Of a DNA stretch of 64,000 nt, positions 47,685 through 56,043 are shown in pieces; the first letter of the stretch is position 1; each line of letters starts with the position of its first letter. The position numbers were made by a program, and so were the translations under genes. The DNA comes from Saccharothrix sp. HUAS TT1 (GTDB lineage: Bacteria; Actinomycetota; Actinomycetes; Mycobacteriales; Pseudonocardiaceae), in the NCBI RefSeq assembly GCF_040744945.1, contig NZ_CP160453.1, positions 4,836,001-4,900,000 on the forward strand, in the 5' to 3' direction. The notes beneath the pieces are model-generated. The model worked only from the letters and a program-made list of their open reading frames with translations, was not told the DNA's origin and made no database searches.

Positions 47685-48943
47685 GCCAGGTCCACCCGGG
47701 CGCGCTGCCCGCGACCGTGCGGGACGACTTCCCGCTGCTGCGGGGTCCGGGCGCGCCGGTCTACCTCGACAACGCCGCCACCACCCAGAAGCCCCAGGCG
47801 GTGATCGACGCCATCGTGGACTACTACCGCACCGCGAACAGCAACGTCGGTCGCGGCCACCACCGGCTCGCGATGACCGCGACCGACCGCTACGAGGGCG
47901 CCAGGGCGGCGGTCGGCCGCTTCCTCGGCGCGCGGTTCGCGGAGGAGGTCGTCTTCACGGCCAACACCACCGACGCCACCAACCTCGTCGCCGACGTCGT
48001 CGGCAGGCGGGTCGTCGGTCGCGGTGACCGGGTGGTGGTCGGCGGCATGGAGCACAACAGCAACCTGCTGCCGTGGCGGCGGCTGTGCGACGAGGTCGGC
48101 GCCGAGCTGGTGGTGGCGCCCACCGGCGCGGACGGCCGGGTCGACCTGACCGCGTTCGCCGCGCTGATGGGGCCGGGGGTGCGCATCGTCGCCGTGGCCC
48201 ACGTGTCCAACGTGCTCGGCACGGTCAACCCGGTGCGGGAGCTGGCCGCCCTGGCGCACGACCACGGCGCCCTGGTGCTGGTCGACGGCGCGCAGGCGGT
48301 GGCGCACCTGCCGGTGGACGTGCGCGAGCTGGACGCGGACTTCTACTGCTTCTCCGGGCACAAGGTGTACGGGCCGATGGGCGTCGGCGTGCTGTACGGC
48401 AAGCGGGACCTGCTGGCCGACCTGCCGCCGTACCGGGTGGGCGGCGGCACGGTCAAGGGCGTCAGCCACGTCGAGCCGGTCCGCTACGTCCCCGGCCCGG
48501 CGCGGTTCGAGGCGGGCACGCCGAACGTGGCGGGCGCGGTCGGGCTGGCCGCCGGGCTGGAGTACCTGGCGGGCCTCGGCGCGCCCGCCGTCCGCGCGCA
48601 CGACGAGAGCCTGGTCGAGGCCGCGCTGGAGGCCGTCGCCGACCTGGACGGCGTGGCGGTGGTGGGCGACCCCGGCGCGACCCCGTGCGGCATCGTGTCG
48701 CTGACCGTGCGCGGCGTCCACCCCTACGACGTCGGCGGCCACCTGGACGCCCACGGCATCGCCGTGCGCTGCGGGGTGCACTGCGCGAGCACCTTCCTCG
48801 ACAGCCTCGGCCTGGTCGGCACCGTGCGGCTGTCGTTCGCGGTCTACAACACCCCCGCCGAGATCGAGTACCTGCGGTCGGTGCTGAAGACCGCCCGGCC
48901 CGGCCCGTGGACCGCCGACCACCCCACCGAGCGCTTCCTCTGA
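47681..48943 (+). CDS. SufS-type cysteine desulfurase
   Basis: The protein is 420 residues. PLP lysine Lys228 lies in CFSGHKVYGPMGVGVLYG. The active-site cysteine is Cys368 in AVRCGVHCAST. Other features are YLDNAATTQKP, TANTTDATNLV, GGMEHNSNLLPW and DGAQAVAHLPVDV. It removes sulfur from cysteine as a persulfide. No Suf scaffold or SufU gene is nearby, and it lies in an operon with methyltransferases and a gamma-lyase-like enzyme. A role in installing sulfur in the product is therefore likelier than Fe-S assembly. ATG 47681 overlaps the upstream stop. Confidence 0.93.
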   Translation: MSQVHPGALPATVRDDFPLLRGPGAPVYLDNAATTQKPQAVIDAIVDYYRTANSNVGRGHHRLAMTATDRYEGARAAVGRFLGARFAEEVVFTANTTDATNLVADVVGRRVVGRGDRVVVGGMEHNSNLLPWRRLCDEVGAELVVAPTGADGRVDLTAFAALMGPGVRIVAVAHVSNVLGTVNPVRELAALAHDHGALVLVDGAQAVAHLPVDVRELDADFYCFSGHKVYGPMGVGVLYGKRDLLADLPPYRVGGGTVKGVSHVEPVRYVPGPARFEAGTPNVAGAVGLAAGLEYLAGLGAPAVRAHDESLVEAALEAVADLDGVAVVGDPGATPCGIVSLTVRGVHPYDVGGHLDAHGIAVRCGVHCASTFLDSLGLVGTVRLSFAVYNTPAEIEYLRSVLKTARPGPWTADHPTERFL

Positions 48944-48977
48944 CCCTCACCGACCCCCGACAGCCCGGAGAGGCCCC

Positions 48978-49844
48978 ATGACCGCGACGGAACTCGACCA
49001 CCTCCGCTTCAAGGAGGGCCAGCGCCTCCACTGGGACGCCATCAGCGCCGGGTGGCTGGACGTGGCCGACACGTTCGAGCGCGGCGCCCGGGTGGTGACC
49101 GCGCGCCTGCTGGAGATCGGCGGTGTGGGACCGGGCAGCTCCGTCCTCGACGTCGGCACCGGCGTGGGCGAGCCCGCGCTCACCGCCGCCGCCGCGGTCG
49201 GCCCGACCGGCCGGGTGGTCGGCGTCGACCTGGCGCCCGCCATGGTCGACCTGGCCCGGCGGCGAGCCGGGGGCGCGGCCAACGTGGAGTTCCTGGTCGG
49301 CGACGTCGAGTCGCTGGACCTGCCGCGCGACAGCTTCGACGTGGCGCTCGGCCGGTGGAGCCTGATGTTCCTGCCCGACCCGGTCAGCGCCTTCCGCTCG
49401 ATCGCCGCGGTGCTCAAGCCCGGCGGGGTGCTCGCCGCGTCGACCTGGGGCCCACCCGACACCGCGCCCATGGTCTCGCTCGGCTTCCGGGTGCTCGCGG
49501 GCCGGCTGGACCTGCCCGCGCCGAAGCCCTGGGAACCCGGCCCGTTCAGCATGTCCGACCCCGAGGTCGTGTCGGCGCACCTGGTCGCGGCGGGGTTCAC
49601 CGACGTGTCGGTCGACGCGGTGGAGGTCCCGTTCGAGCTGGACTCGGCGGCGTCCTACGCCCGGTTCACCGAGGCCATCACCCCCGTGCGGATCCGGCGG
49701 ACGGCCCGCGAACTGCTGGGCGACGACGAGCCCGCGCTGTGGGCCGACGTCGCCGCCGCGGCGGCCGAGCGCGCCCGGCCGGACGGCTCGATCCCGTTGC
49801 CCAGCACGGCCCTGTGCCTGCGGGCGACCGCCCCGATCGGATGA
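48978..49844 (+). CDS. Class I SAM-dependent methyltransferase (UbiE-like)
   Basis: The protein is 288 residues. Motif I is SSVLDVGTGVGEPALTA, with VVGVDLAPAMVDLARR after it and motif II/III at SFDVALGRWSLMFLPDP and LKPGGVLAASTWG. The family spans C-, N-, O- and S-methylation of small molecules; the substrate is unknown. It follows the desulfurase gene by 34 bases. Its stop overlaps the ATG of the PLP enzyme (ATGA 49841-49844), so it is co-translated with sulfur enzymes. Methyl transfer to a thiol or persulfide would fit but is inference. Confidence 0.87.
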   Translation: MTATELDHLRFKEGQRLHWDAISAGWLDVADTFERGARVVTARLLEIGGVGPGSSVLDVGTGVGEPALTAAAAVGPTGRVVGVDLAPAMVDLARRRAGGAANVEFLVGDVESLDLPRDSFDVALGRWSLMFLPDPVSAFRSIAAVLKPGGVLAASTWGPPDTAPMVSLGFRVLAGRLDLPAPKPWEPGPFSMSDPEVVSAHLVAAGFTDVSVDAVEVPFELDSAASYARFTEAITPVRIRRTARELLGDDEPALWADVAAAAAERARPDGSIPLPSTALCLRATAPIG

Positions 49845-51007
49845 GCGGCCCGATGCGGTTCGACACGAAGCTGGTCCACGAGGGCCAGCGGACGCGGCCC
49901 GGCACCGGCGACGTGATCCCGCCGATCCACCTCTCGGTGCCCTTCGACCAGTTCGCCCAGGACCCGCCGCAGTACTACTACGCGCGAGGCGAGAGCCCGA
50001 CCAGGGAGAACCTGGAGACGTGCCTGGCGGCGCTGGAGGACGTGCGGTTCGCGCTGGCGTTCTCCTCCGGCCAGGCAGCCGCGTCGGCCGTGCTGTCCCT
50101 GCTGGAGCCGGGCAGCCGGGTGGTCGCGTCGGACGACGTCTACGGCGGCACCTACGGGCTGTTCGAGCTGTGCCGTCAGCGCGGGGTGGACGTGCGGCAG
50201 GTCGACCTGTCCGACGCGGCCGCGGCGGCCGCGGCGCTGTCCGGCGACGTCGACCTGGTCTGGGTGGAGACGCCGACCAACCCGCTGATGAAGGTCGCGG
50301 ACATCGCCGCGATCAGCGCCGCCGCCCACCGCGCCGGCGCGGTCGTCGTCGTGGACAACACCTTCGCCAGCCCGGCCCTCCAGCAGCCGCTCGCCGCCGG
50401 CGCCGACGTGAGCCTGCACAGCACCACCAAGTTCATCGCCGGGCACTCCGACGTGCTCGGCGGTGCGCTGGTGCTGGACGACCCGGCCCTGCACCAGCGG
50501 CTGGCCGGGCACCGGACGCTCGCCGGCGGCGTGCCCGGCGCGTTCGACTGCTACCTGGTGCACCGGGGGCTGAAGACGCTGTCGCTGCGGGTCGCGCGGC
50601 AGGTGGCCAACGCGTGGGCGGCGGTCGAGGCGTTGACCGCGTCGCCCTTCGTCGGCGCCGTGCACTACCCCGGGCTGCCCGACCACCCGCAGTTCGAGCT
50701 GGCCGCGGCGCAGATGTCGGCGCCCGGCTCGATGGTCGGCTTCGAGTACCTGGGCGACGTGCACGAGCTGCTGCGCCGCACGGACCTGTTCGCGGCGGCG
50801 GTGAGCCTGGGCGGTGTGCGGTCGCTGATCGAGTGCCCGGCCACGATGAGCCACCGGCCCGTGCCTCGGGAGGTCCGGCAGCGGGCCGGGGTGGTGGACA
50901 ACCTCGTGCGGCTGTCGTTCGGCATCGAGGACCCGATCGACCTGGTGGAGGACCTGACCGCCGCGATGGCGGCGGCCTCGTACGCGGAGAGGAGCCGATC
51001 GCGATGA
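49841..51007 (+). CDS. PLP-dependent trans-sulfuration enzyme (methionine gamma-lyase/cystathionine lyase-like)
   Basis: The protein is 388 residues of the Cys/Met metabolism family. Features: TKLVHEGQR at the start, YYARGESPTRENLE, AFSSGQAAASAVLSLL, ETPTNPLMKVADI, VVDNTFASPALQQPL, PLP lysine Lys197 in HSTTKFIAGHSDVLGG, and SLGGVRSLIECPATMSH. Such enzymes make or break C-S bonds of methionine, cystathionine or cysteine. The calicheamicin cluster encodes a methionine gamma-lyase of this family (CalE6). The enzyme sits between a methyltransferase and a homocysteine methyltransferase, overlapping both by four bases. Confidence 0.92.
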   Translation: MSGPMRFDTKLVHEGQRTRPGTGDVIPPIHLSVPFDQFAQDPPQYYYARGESPTRENLETCLAALEDVRFALAFSSGQAAASAVLSLLEPGSRVVASDDVYGGTYGLFELCRQRGVDVRQVDLSDAAAAAAALSGDVDLVWVETPTNPLMKVADIAAISAAAHRAGAVVVVDNTFASPALQQPLAAGADVSLHSTTKFIAGHSDVLGGALVLDDPALHQRLAGHRTLAGGVPGAFDCYLVHRGLKTLSLRVARQVANAWAAVEALTASPFVGAVHYPGLPDHPQFELAAAQMSAPGSMVGFEYLGDVHELLRRTDLFAAAVSLGGVRSLIECPATMSHRPVPREVRQRAGVVDNLVRLSFGIEDPIDLVEDLTAAMAAASYAERSRSR

Positions 51008-51960
51008 CCCCCACGGTGTTGCTGGACGGCGGGCTGGCGACGGAGCTGCAGCGCGCCGGGCTGCCGGTGCGGCCCCCGTGGTGGACGACCAGAGCGTTGC
51101 TGACCGACGCCAACCGGACGGTGCTGCGCGACGTGCACGAGCGGTACCTGCGGTCGGGCGCGCGGGTGATCACCGCCGCGACGTTCCGCTGCAACGAGCG
51201 GGCGTTGCGCGCCAACGGGTTGGACGCGGCGGGCCTGGGCTGGATGGTGCACGCCGCGGTCGGCGTCGCGCAGGCCGCGCGCCACTCGGCGGAGGTCCCG
51301 GACGCCCTGGTCGGCGCGTCGGTGGCGCCGGTCGAGGACTGCTACCGGCCCGACCTGGTTCCGCCGGACGACGAGCTGCGCCGGGAACACCTGTGGCTGG
51401 CCACCGAGCTGGTGCGGGCCAGGGTGGACCTGGTGCTCATCGAGACGATGAACACCCTGCGCGAGGCCCGGATCGCCCTCGAAGCGGCCCGGTCGGTGGG
51501 CGCCCGCGCCTGGGTGAGCTTCGTGTGCGCGGGCGGCGCCAGGCTGCTCTCCGGCGAGGACCTGGGTGAGGCGGCGCGCGTGGTCGAGGGGGAGGGCGCG
51601 GAGGCCGTGCTGGTCAACTGCACGCCGTTCGCGGAGACCGAGCGCTGCCTGGCGGCGCTGCGGGCGCACTGCGCCGGCGCGATCGGCGCCTACCCGAACC
51701 TGGAACGGCGGGCCGGCGTGCGCGGGGACGACCCCGGCCCGCTGCCGACCGCCGTGGAACCCGAGGAGTTCGCGGCCACCGCGGACCGGTGGCGGACCGA
51801 CTACCGGGTGGACGTGCTCGGGGGTTGCTGCGGCAGCACCCCGGCCCACGTCGACGCCCTGCGCGCGGCCCTCGCGTCACCCCTCGACGGGCGCGAAGTC
51901 CTCCACCCGCAAGGCGGGCACGGCGGTCCGGAACTCCCGGTCGCCCCACTCCCGGGCTAG
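51004..51960 (+). CDS. Homocysteine S-methyltransferase family enzyme
   Basis: The protein is 318 residues. The N-terminal signature is VLLDGGLATELQRAG. The zinc cysteines are Cys206 in VLVNCTPF and Cys275-Cys276 in LGGCCGSTPAHV. The family uses S-methylmethionine or SAM to methylate homocysteine to methionine, and so can regenerate methionine in a pathway that uses much SAM. Here at least six methyltransferases lie within 45 kb. ATG 51004 overlaps the upstream stop. The last 28 codons overlap the 3' end of the convergent PmbA-like gene by 84 bases. Confidence 0.92.
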   Translation: MTPTVLLDGGLATELQRAGLPVRPPWWTTRALLTDANRTVLRDVHERYLRSGARVITAATFRCNERALRANGLDAAGLGWMVHAAVGVAQAARHSAEVPDALVGASVAPVEDCYRPDLVPPDDELRREHLWLATELVRARVDLVLIETMNTLREARIALEAARSVGARAWVSFVCAGGARLLSGEDLGEAARVVEGEGAEAVLVNCTPFAETERCLAALRAHCAGAIGAYPNLERRAGVRGDDPGPLPTAVEPEEFAATADRWRTDYRVDVLGGCCGSTPAHVDALRAALASPLDGREVLHPQGGHGGPELPVAPLPG

Positions 51961-53232
51961 CGCCGGCTCCGTGCGGCCGATGTCGGCGACGCGGGCCAGC
52001 AGCTCCACCGGGCTCACGTCGAACCGGAAGTCGGGCGCCGTGCCCACCACCTCGCCACCCTTCACCACCTGGACGCCGTCCCGCGTCACGCCGGTCAGCA
52101 GCAGCCGCGACGGGTCCACGTCCCGCAGGTACCACAGCGAGGTCACCAGCAGGCCGTGGTCGGCGCCCGCCACCAGGTCCTCCAGCGTCCGGTCGGTCGG
52201 CGGACCGGACAGCAGCAGGTTGCCGACCCTCGGGGTGTGCGGCACCCCGGCCGACCGCGCCGAGTGCCGGGTGGTGACCAGGTTGGCCAGCGACCCGTCG
52301 CTGATCCACTCGGTGCGCCGCAGCGGCGTGCCGTTGTCGAAGCAGGACGCCCCCGGCCCCGGCGCGCGCACGACCGCGAAGGGCAGGCAGCCGAGACCGG
52401 GCGCGGCGGGGTCGCTCGCCAGCGTCAGGGGCGCCTCGGTGAGCCGTTCCCCGAGGCGGGTGCCGCCGTCCGGTCCGCTGAAGACCGCGCCGCCGCTCAG
52501 CGCCTCCTGGAGGTCGGCGGCGAGGTGGAGGTGGACCACGAGGTCGGCCACGCACGACGGCGACAGGATGACGTCGTGCCGCCCTGGGGGCAGGTCGACG
52601 CGGCGCCGCGCGGATTCCAGCCGGGCGGCGATGTCGGCGTAGCCCGCGAGCAGGTCCGCCTCGGCCGGGTCGGCCAGGTCCACGCCCACCCGACCCGAGG
52701 CGGTGCGGTCGGCGTCGTGCGCGGTCAGGTCCAGCACACCGCCCGGTTGGGCGTGGTGCAGCCGCAGCCCGGACGACGACGCCAGGTACGTCGTGCGCAC
52801 CTGGTGCTCGGCGTAGCCGGACACGGACTCGCCGCGGGCCCGCGCCCGGCCGAAGACCTCCGCCAGCTGCGCCACCACCCCGGCCAACGCGTCGGCGGAC
52901 GTCTCCACCGGGGGCCGCGACCACTGCCGTTCCGCCGCGGGTGGCAGGGGCAGCGCGTCCGGCGCGGGCGCGGCCCGGCGCGCGGTGGCCCTCGCCTCGT
53001 CCACCGCCGCGCGCACCGCGTCCCGGTCCAGCGCGCCCTCACGGGAGACGACGCCGATCCCGGCCCCGGGCGCCGACGCGATCACGGTGAGGGTCCGGCT
53101 GCGCACGACGCCGTTGCCGATCACCGCGTTCCCCGCCCAGCGCAGGTGCGCGGTCGAGGTCTCGTCCACGATCGCGATCCGGTCGTCGGGCCCGGCCAGC
53201 GCCAGCTCGGCGATCTCCTGCGGCGTCGTCAC
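51877..53232 (-). CDS. PmbA/TldE-type peptidase subunit
   Basis: The protein is 451 residues of the modulator-of-gyrase family. Features are SGYAEHQVRTTYLASSSGLR, VDLADPAEADLL, VILSPSCVADLVVHL, SCFDNGTPLRRTEWISDGSL, NLLLSGPPTDRTLEDLVAG and LWYLRDVDPSRLLLTGVTRDG. It has no zinc motif of its own; the family works as a heterodimer with TldD. GTG 53232 overlaps the TldD stop (GTGA), so the pair is made together. Known TldD/TldE complexes trim unfolded peptides, e.g. the microcin B17 leader. The 3' end overlaps the homocysteine methyltransferase gene. Confidence 0.9.
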   Translation of the reverse strand: MTTPQEIAELALAGPDDRIAIVDETSTAHLRWAGNAVIGNGVVRSRTLTVIASAPGAGIGVVSREGALDRDAVRAAVDEARATARRAAPAPDALPLPPAAERQWSRPPVETSADALAGVVAQLAEVFGRARARGESVSGYAEHQVRTTYLASSSGLRLHHAQPGGVLDLTAHDADRTASGRVGVDLADPAEADLLAGYADIAARLESARRRVDLPPGRHDVILSPSCVADLVVHLHLAADLQEALSGGAVFSGPDGGTRLGERLTEAPLTLASDPAAPGLGCLPFAVVRAPGPGASCFDNGTPLRRTEWISDGSLANLVTTRHSARSAGVPHTPRVGNLLLSGPPTDRTLEDLVAGADHGLLVTSLWYLRDVDPSRLLLTGVTRDGVQVVKGGEVVGTAPDFRFDVSPVELLARVADIGRTEPALAREWGDREFRTAVPALRVEDFAPVEG

Positions 53233-54701
53233 GAGCCCGCCGCGTTCCGCACGCGCACGCCCTGGAAGACCGCCGTCGGGCAGCCGTGGCTCACCGCGGC
53301 CACCTGCACCGGCTGGCCCTTCCCGCAGAGGTCGGCGCCGAACACCCGGTAGGTCCCCTCGCCGCCGACCGCGGCCAGCGAGCCCCAGAACGCCAGGGTG
53401 TCCGACCGGTAGGCGACACCGCTCAGCTGACCGGCCAGCTCGCCGCGCCGCACGCGGTGCGCCTGCTGGGCGGTGAACTGGAAGTCGCACCGCCGCGCGT
53501 CGATCGACCAGCTGTCGGACCCCACGAGGTAGATGCCGTCGTCGACGGCCGAGATCAGCTCCTCGGTGGTGGGCCCGCCGGGAACGGGCGCGAGCGAGAC
53601 GTTGGGCATCCGCGAGAACGCGGGCCGCAGCGCCGACTCGGCGAACGCGCAGCCCACCGAGCGCGTCGCGCCGACGGCGTGCGCCGTGCGGCGGTCGTGC
53701 TGCAAGCCGACCAGCACGCCGTCGCGGACGAGGTCCCACGACTGCGCGGCCACGCCCTGGTCGTCGTAGCCGACGGTGGCCAGGCCGTGCGGCGTGGTCC
53801 GGTCGGCGGCGACCGTCATCAGCGGCGTCCCGTAGCGCAGCTCGCCCACGTCGTCCGGGCGCACGAAGCTGGTGCCCGCGTAGGCGGCCTCGTGCCCGAG
53901 CACGCGGTCCAGCTCGGTGGCGTGCCCGACCGTCTCGTGCACGGTGTGCCACAGCTGCGACGGGTCGACCACCAGGTCGTACCTGCCGGGCCGCACCGGT
54001 CGCGCGTCCTGCTTGGCGCGCAGCAGACCCGGCACGGCGGCCAGCTCGGCGTCCCAGTCCCAGCCCTCGCCGAGCAGGTACTCCCACCCGCGCCCGGTGG
54101 GCGGCCCGACCGTGCGCAGCGTCGTCGCGCCGCCGGCCACCAGCACCTGCGGGTGCACGCGCACGCGTCGCTGCCTGGTGCGCGTGCCCGCCAGGTCGGC
54201 GTAGAACTTGTCCTCCCGCACGGCGACGAGCTTGGCGCGCACGTGCGCGACCCCCGGCGCGGCGAGCAGCCGCGCGCTCCACCTCGCCAGCAGGCCGGCC
54301 CGCTCGGCCTCGGGCACCGAGAACGGGTCGATCCGGCACCCCGACGACCAGTCGCCGTCGTGCACGGGCTCGGGGACGGGCTCGTCGGCCGGGCCGAGGG
54401 CCGAGCAGGACCTCGCCACGTCGACCGCCCGGCCGGCGGTGTCCCGCGCCGACCGCGTCGTCGGGTCGCCCGAAGCGGCGAAGCCCCAGGCGCCGTCGCA
54501 CCACACCTCCACCGACAGGCCGGTGATCGCGGAGTCGTGCGCGGACCGGACGGAACCGTCGAACAGCGCCAGCTGCCCGGTCCGCACGCGGTCGAACCGG
54601 AACGACGCGTGCCGGGCGCCGAGCCGGCGGGCGCCGTCCAGCGCCGCCTCGGCGAGCTGGTCGGCGGTCGCCGCGCGGGATGAGCCGGGCACGTCGACCA
54701 A
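53229..54701 (-). CDS. TldD-type metallopeptidase subunit
   Basis: The protein is 490 residues. The metal site is WHTVHETVGHATELDRVLG (HExxxH, family hallmark), and the C-terminal beta domain has TVGYDDQGVAAQSWDLV, ADLCGKGQPVQVAAVSHGCP and SAVDDGIYLVGSDSWSID. Paired with the PmbA-like protein it should form the TldD/E protease. In antibiotic loci such pairs cut leader peptides (microcin B17), and related pairs are reported in lincosamide clusters. No clear precursor peptide is seen here apart from a 47-residue ORF at 35.6 kb. The start is uncertain: TTG 54701 or GTG 54692. Confidence 0.9.
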   Translation of the reverse strand: MVDVPGSSRAATADQLAEAALDGARRLGARHASFRFDRVRTGQLALFDGSVRSAHDSAITGLSVEVWCDGAWGFAASGDPTTRSARDTAGRAVDVARSCSALGPADEPVPEPVHDGDWSSGCRIDPFSVPEAERAGLLARWSARLLAAPGVAHVRAKLVAVREDKFYADLAGTRTRQRRVRVHPQVLVAGGATTLRTVGPPTGRGWEYLLGEGWDWDAELAAVPGLLRAKQDARPVRPGRYDLVVDPSQLWHTVHETVGHATELDRVLGHEAAYAGTSFVRPDDVGELRYGTPLMTVAADRTTPHGLATVGYDDQGVAAQSWDLVRDGVLVGLQHDRRTAHAVGATRSVGCAFAESALRPAFSRMPNVSLAPVPGGPTTEELISAVDDGIYLVGSDSWSIDARRCDFQFTAQQAHRVRRGELAGQLSGVAYRSDTLAFWGSLAAVGGEGTYRVFGADLCGKGQPVQVAAVSHGCPTAVFQGVRVRNAAGS

Positions 54702-54784
54702 GCTAGGGGAGAACCGGGGGGAGGAGAATTCCTTGACACGAAAGGATTAAGCGGCGTGCGGGCCGGACCCGGCCACCCCGTGAC

Positions 54785-54815
54785 CGCGGCCGCCGGGGGC
54801 GCCCCGGCGGCCGCG
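54785..54815 (-). terminator. Hairpin terminator after the EF-hand gene
   Basis: CGCGGCCGCCGGGG (54785-54798), 3-base loop, exact complement (54802-54815). It lies 30 bases past the EF-hand stop and ahead of the TldD gene. Confidence 0.75.
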
Positions 54816-54844
54816 TCACCTGCCCGCTCACCACTTCCGACGAC

Positions 54845-55378
54845 TCACAGGTTGCCCGCCAGCTCGTTGCCCGACGCGCTCGGGTCGTCGCTCAGGTAGA
54901 ACTCCCGCACGGCGGTGGCGAACTCGTCCCGGCTCACCAGGCCGTCGTGGTCGCGGTCCATCCTGTCGAACGCCGCGCGGGACTCGCTCTCGGCCATGCC
55001 GCCCCGCGTCTGGGCCGCCGCCATCTCCTCGAAGCTGATCTGCCCGTCGTCGTCCCGGTCGGCGGCGTCGAAGGCGGCCAGGGAGAACGGCACGGCGACG
55101 TCGTCCACGAAACCGGGGTCCCGGGCCGCGGTGGACCACTCGTCCCGGCTGATCGTCGCGTCGACGTTCAGGTCGGTGTGCTGCTGGAGCCCGGTCCACA
55201 TGTCCGAGGCCAGCTTGGCGAGCCTGGCCGCTTCGGCCGAACCGGCCTTGGCGCCCAGCGCCTCGCACCACTTGTCCGCGATCGCCTTGATGTCGCCCTG
55301 GTCGATCCGGCCGTCGTGGTCGGCGTCGATCAGCTCGAACACCTTGTCGTACTTGCGCTGCTTGAGGTCGGTGGTCAT
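54845..55378 (-). CDS. EF-hand calcium-binding protein (second)
   Basis: The protein is 177 residues and acidic, with no signal peptide. Canonical loops are DADHDGRIDQGD (about 18-29), DRDDDGQISFEE and DRDHDGLVSRDE; the second site (DLNVDATISRDE) is also largely complete. Layout is that of calerythrin, as in the protein at 18.7 kb, but the two differ strongly in sequence and in which loop is degenerate. AAGGAGA precedes the ATG. A hairpin terminator follows, so it is probably a single-gene unit. A role in calcium response or in sequestering a ligand is open. Confidence 0.9.
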   Translation of the reverse strand: MTTDLKQRKYDKVFELIDADHDGRIDQGDIKAIADKWCEALGAKAGSAEAARLAKLASDMWTGLQQHTDLNVDATISRDEWSTAARDPGFVDDVAVPFSLAAFDAADRDDDGQISFEEMAAAQTRGGMAESESRAAFDRMDRDHDGLVSRDEFATAVREFYLSDDPSASGNELAGNL

Positions 55379-55522
55379 CTGTTGTCTCCTTCGCTCGGCA
55401 CATCGCCGGTCCCGGCACGTCGCCGGTGGCGCCTTCGACCCGGGGACGGCGCGCGGCGCGGCCGTCCTCCGTCGCCCAGGGGACCGGACGTCCCGCGTGC
55501 CGCGGGAAGGGCGGCGGTCGGG

Positions 55523-56002
55523 TCAGGCGGGGTGGTTCGCGTGCTCGGGCTCCCGCAGCCGCTCCACGTGCTGCCGCAGCCCTTCCAGCGCGTCGGCCCA
55601 ACCGGCCGCGTGGCTCTCGTGCGAGGCGCCCGCCCGCTTGTCCTCCGGGATGTCGAGGGCGTCGAAGCCGCTCTCCACCAGGTGGACCACGGTCCCGTCG
55701 CCGTGCGGCACCACGGTGAACTCCACGAGCGTGGCGTTGTCCTCGGTGGCCACCTCGCCCGGGTAGGCGCTGGCCCAGCGGTAGGCGAAGCGGTGCGGCG
55801 GGTCGACCACCTGGATCGTCGTCGGGAACCGGCCGTGCTCCCCGTGGTCGAGGTGCATGATCCCGCCGGGGCGCAGCTCGACCTCCGCCGGCGCGCCGGA
55901 GCCGAACCACCGGCCGACGTGCTCCGGCGCCGTCAGCGCCGTCCACACCCGCTCCACCGGTGCGGCGATGGTGACCTCGCGCTCGATCCGGTCCGAACCC
56001 AT
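55523..56002 (-). CDS. SRPBCC/AHSA1 (START-like) protein (second)
   Basis: The protein is 159 residues. AHSA1 features are REVTIAAPVERVWTALTAPE, HVGRWFGSGAPAEVELRPGG, FAYRWASAYPGE, and VHLVESGFDAL with a C-terminal helix GWADALEGLRQHVERL. It belongs to the same fold family as the protein at 23.5 kb and as the enediyne resistance protein CalC, though AHSA1 proteins are also common housekeeping genes. It lies 41 bases downstream of the F420/PPOX-type gene and probably in the same minus-strand unit as the first of three methyltransferases. Confidence 0.85.
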   Translation of the reverse strand: MGSDRIEREVTIAAPVERVWTALTAPEHVGRWFGSGAPAEVELRPGGIMHLDHGEHGRFPTTIQVVDPPHRFAYRWASAYPGEVATEDNATLVEFTVVPHGDGTVVHLVESGFDALDIPEDKRAGASHESHAAGWADALEGLRQHVERLREPEHANHPA

Positions 56003-56043
56003 GACCTTCGTCCTTCCACTGGTGCGGCTCGCGCCGCTGGTCT

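Noticed and set aside
54733..54738. TTGACA as a plus-strand -35 box
   Set aside because: It points away from the TldD gene and towards the 3' end of the EF-hand gene, with no plus-strand gene or -10 box behind it.
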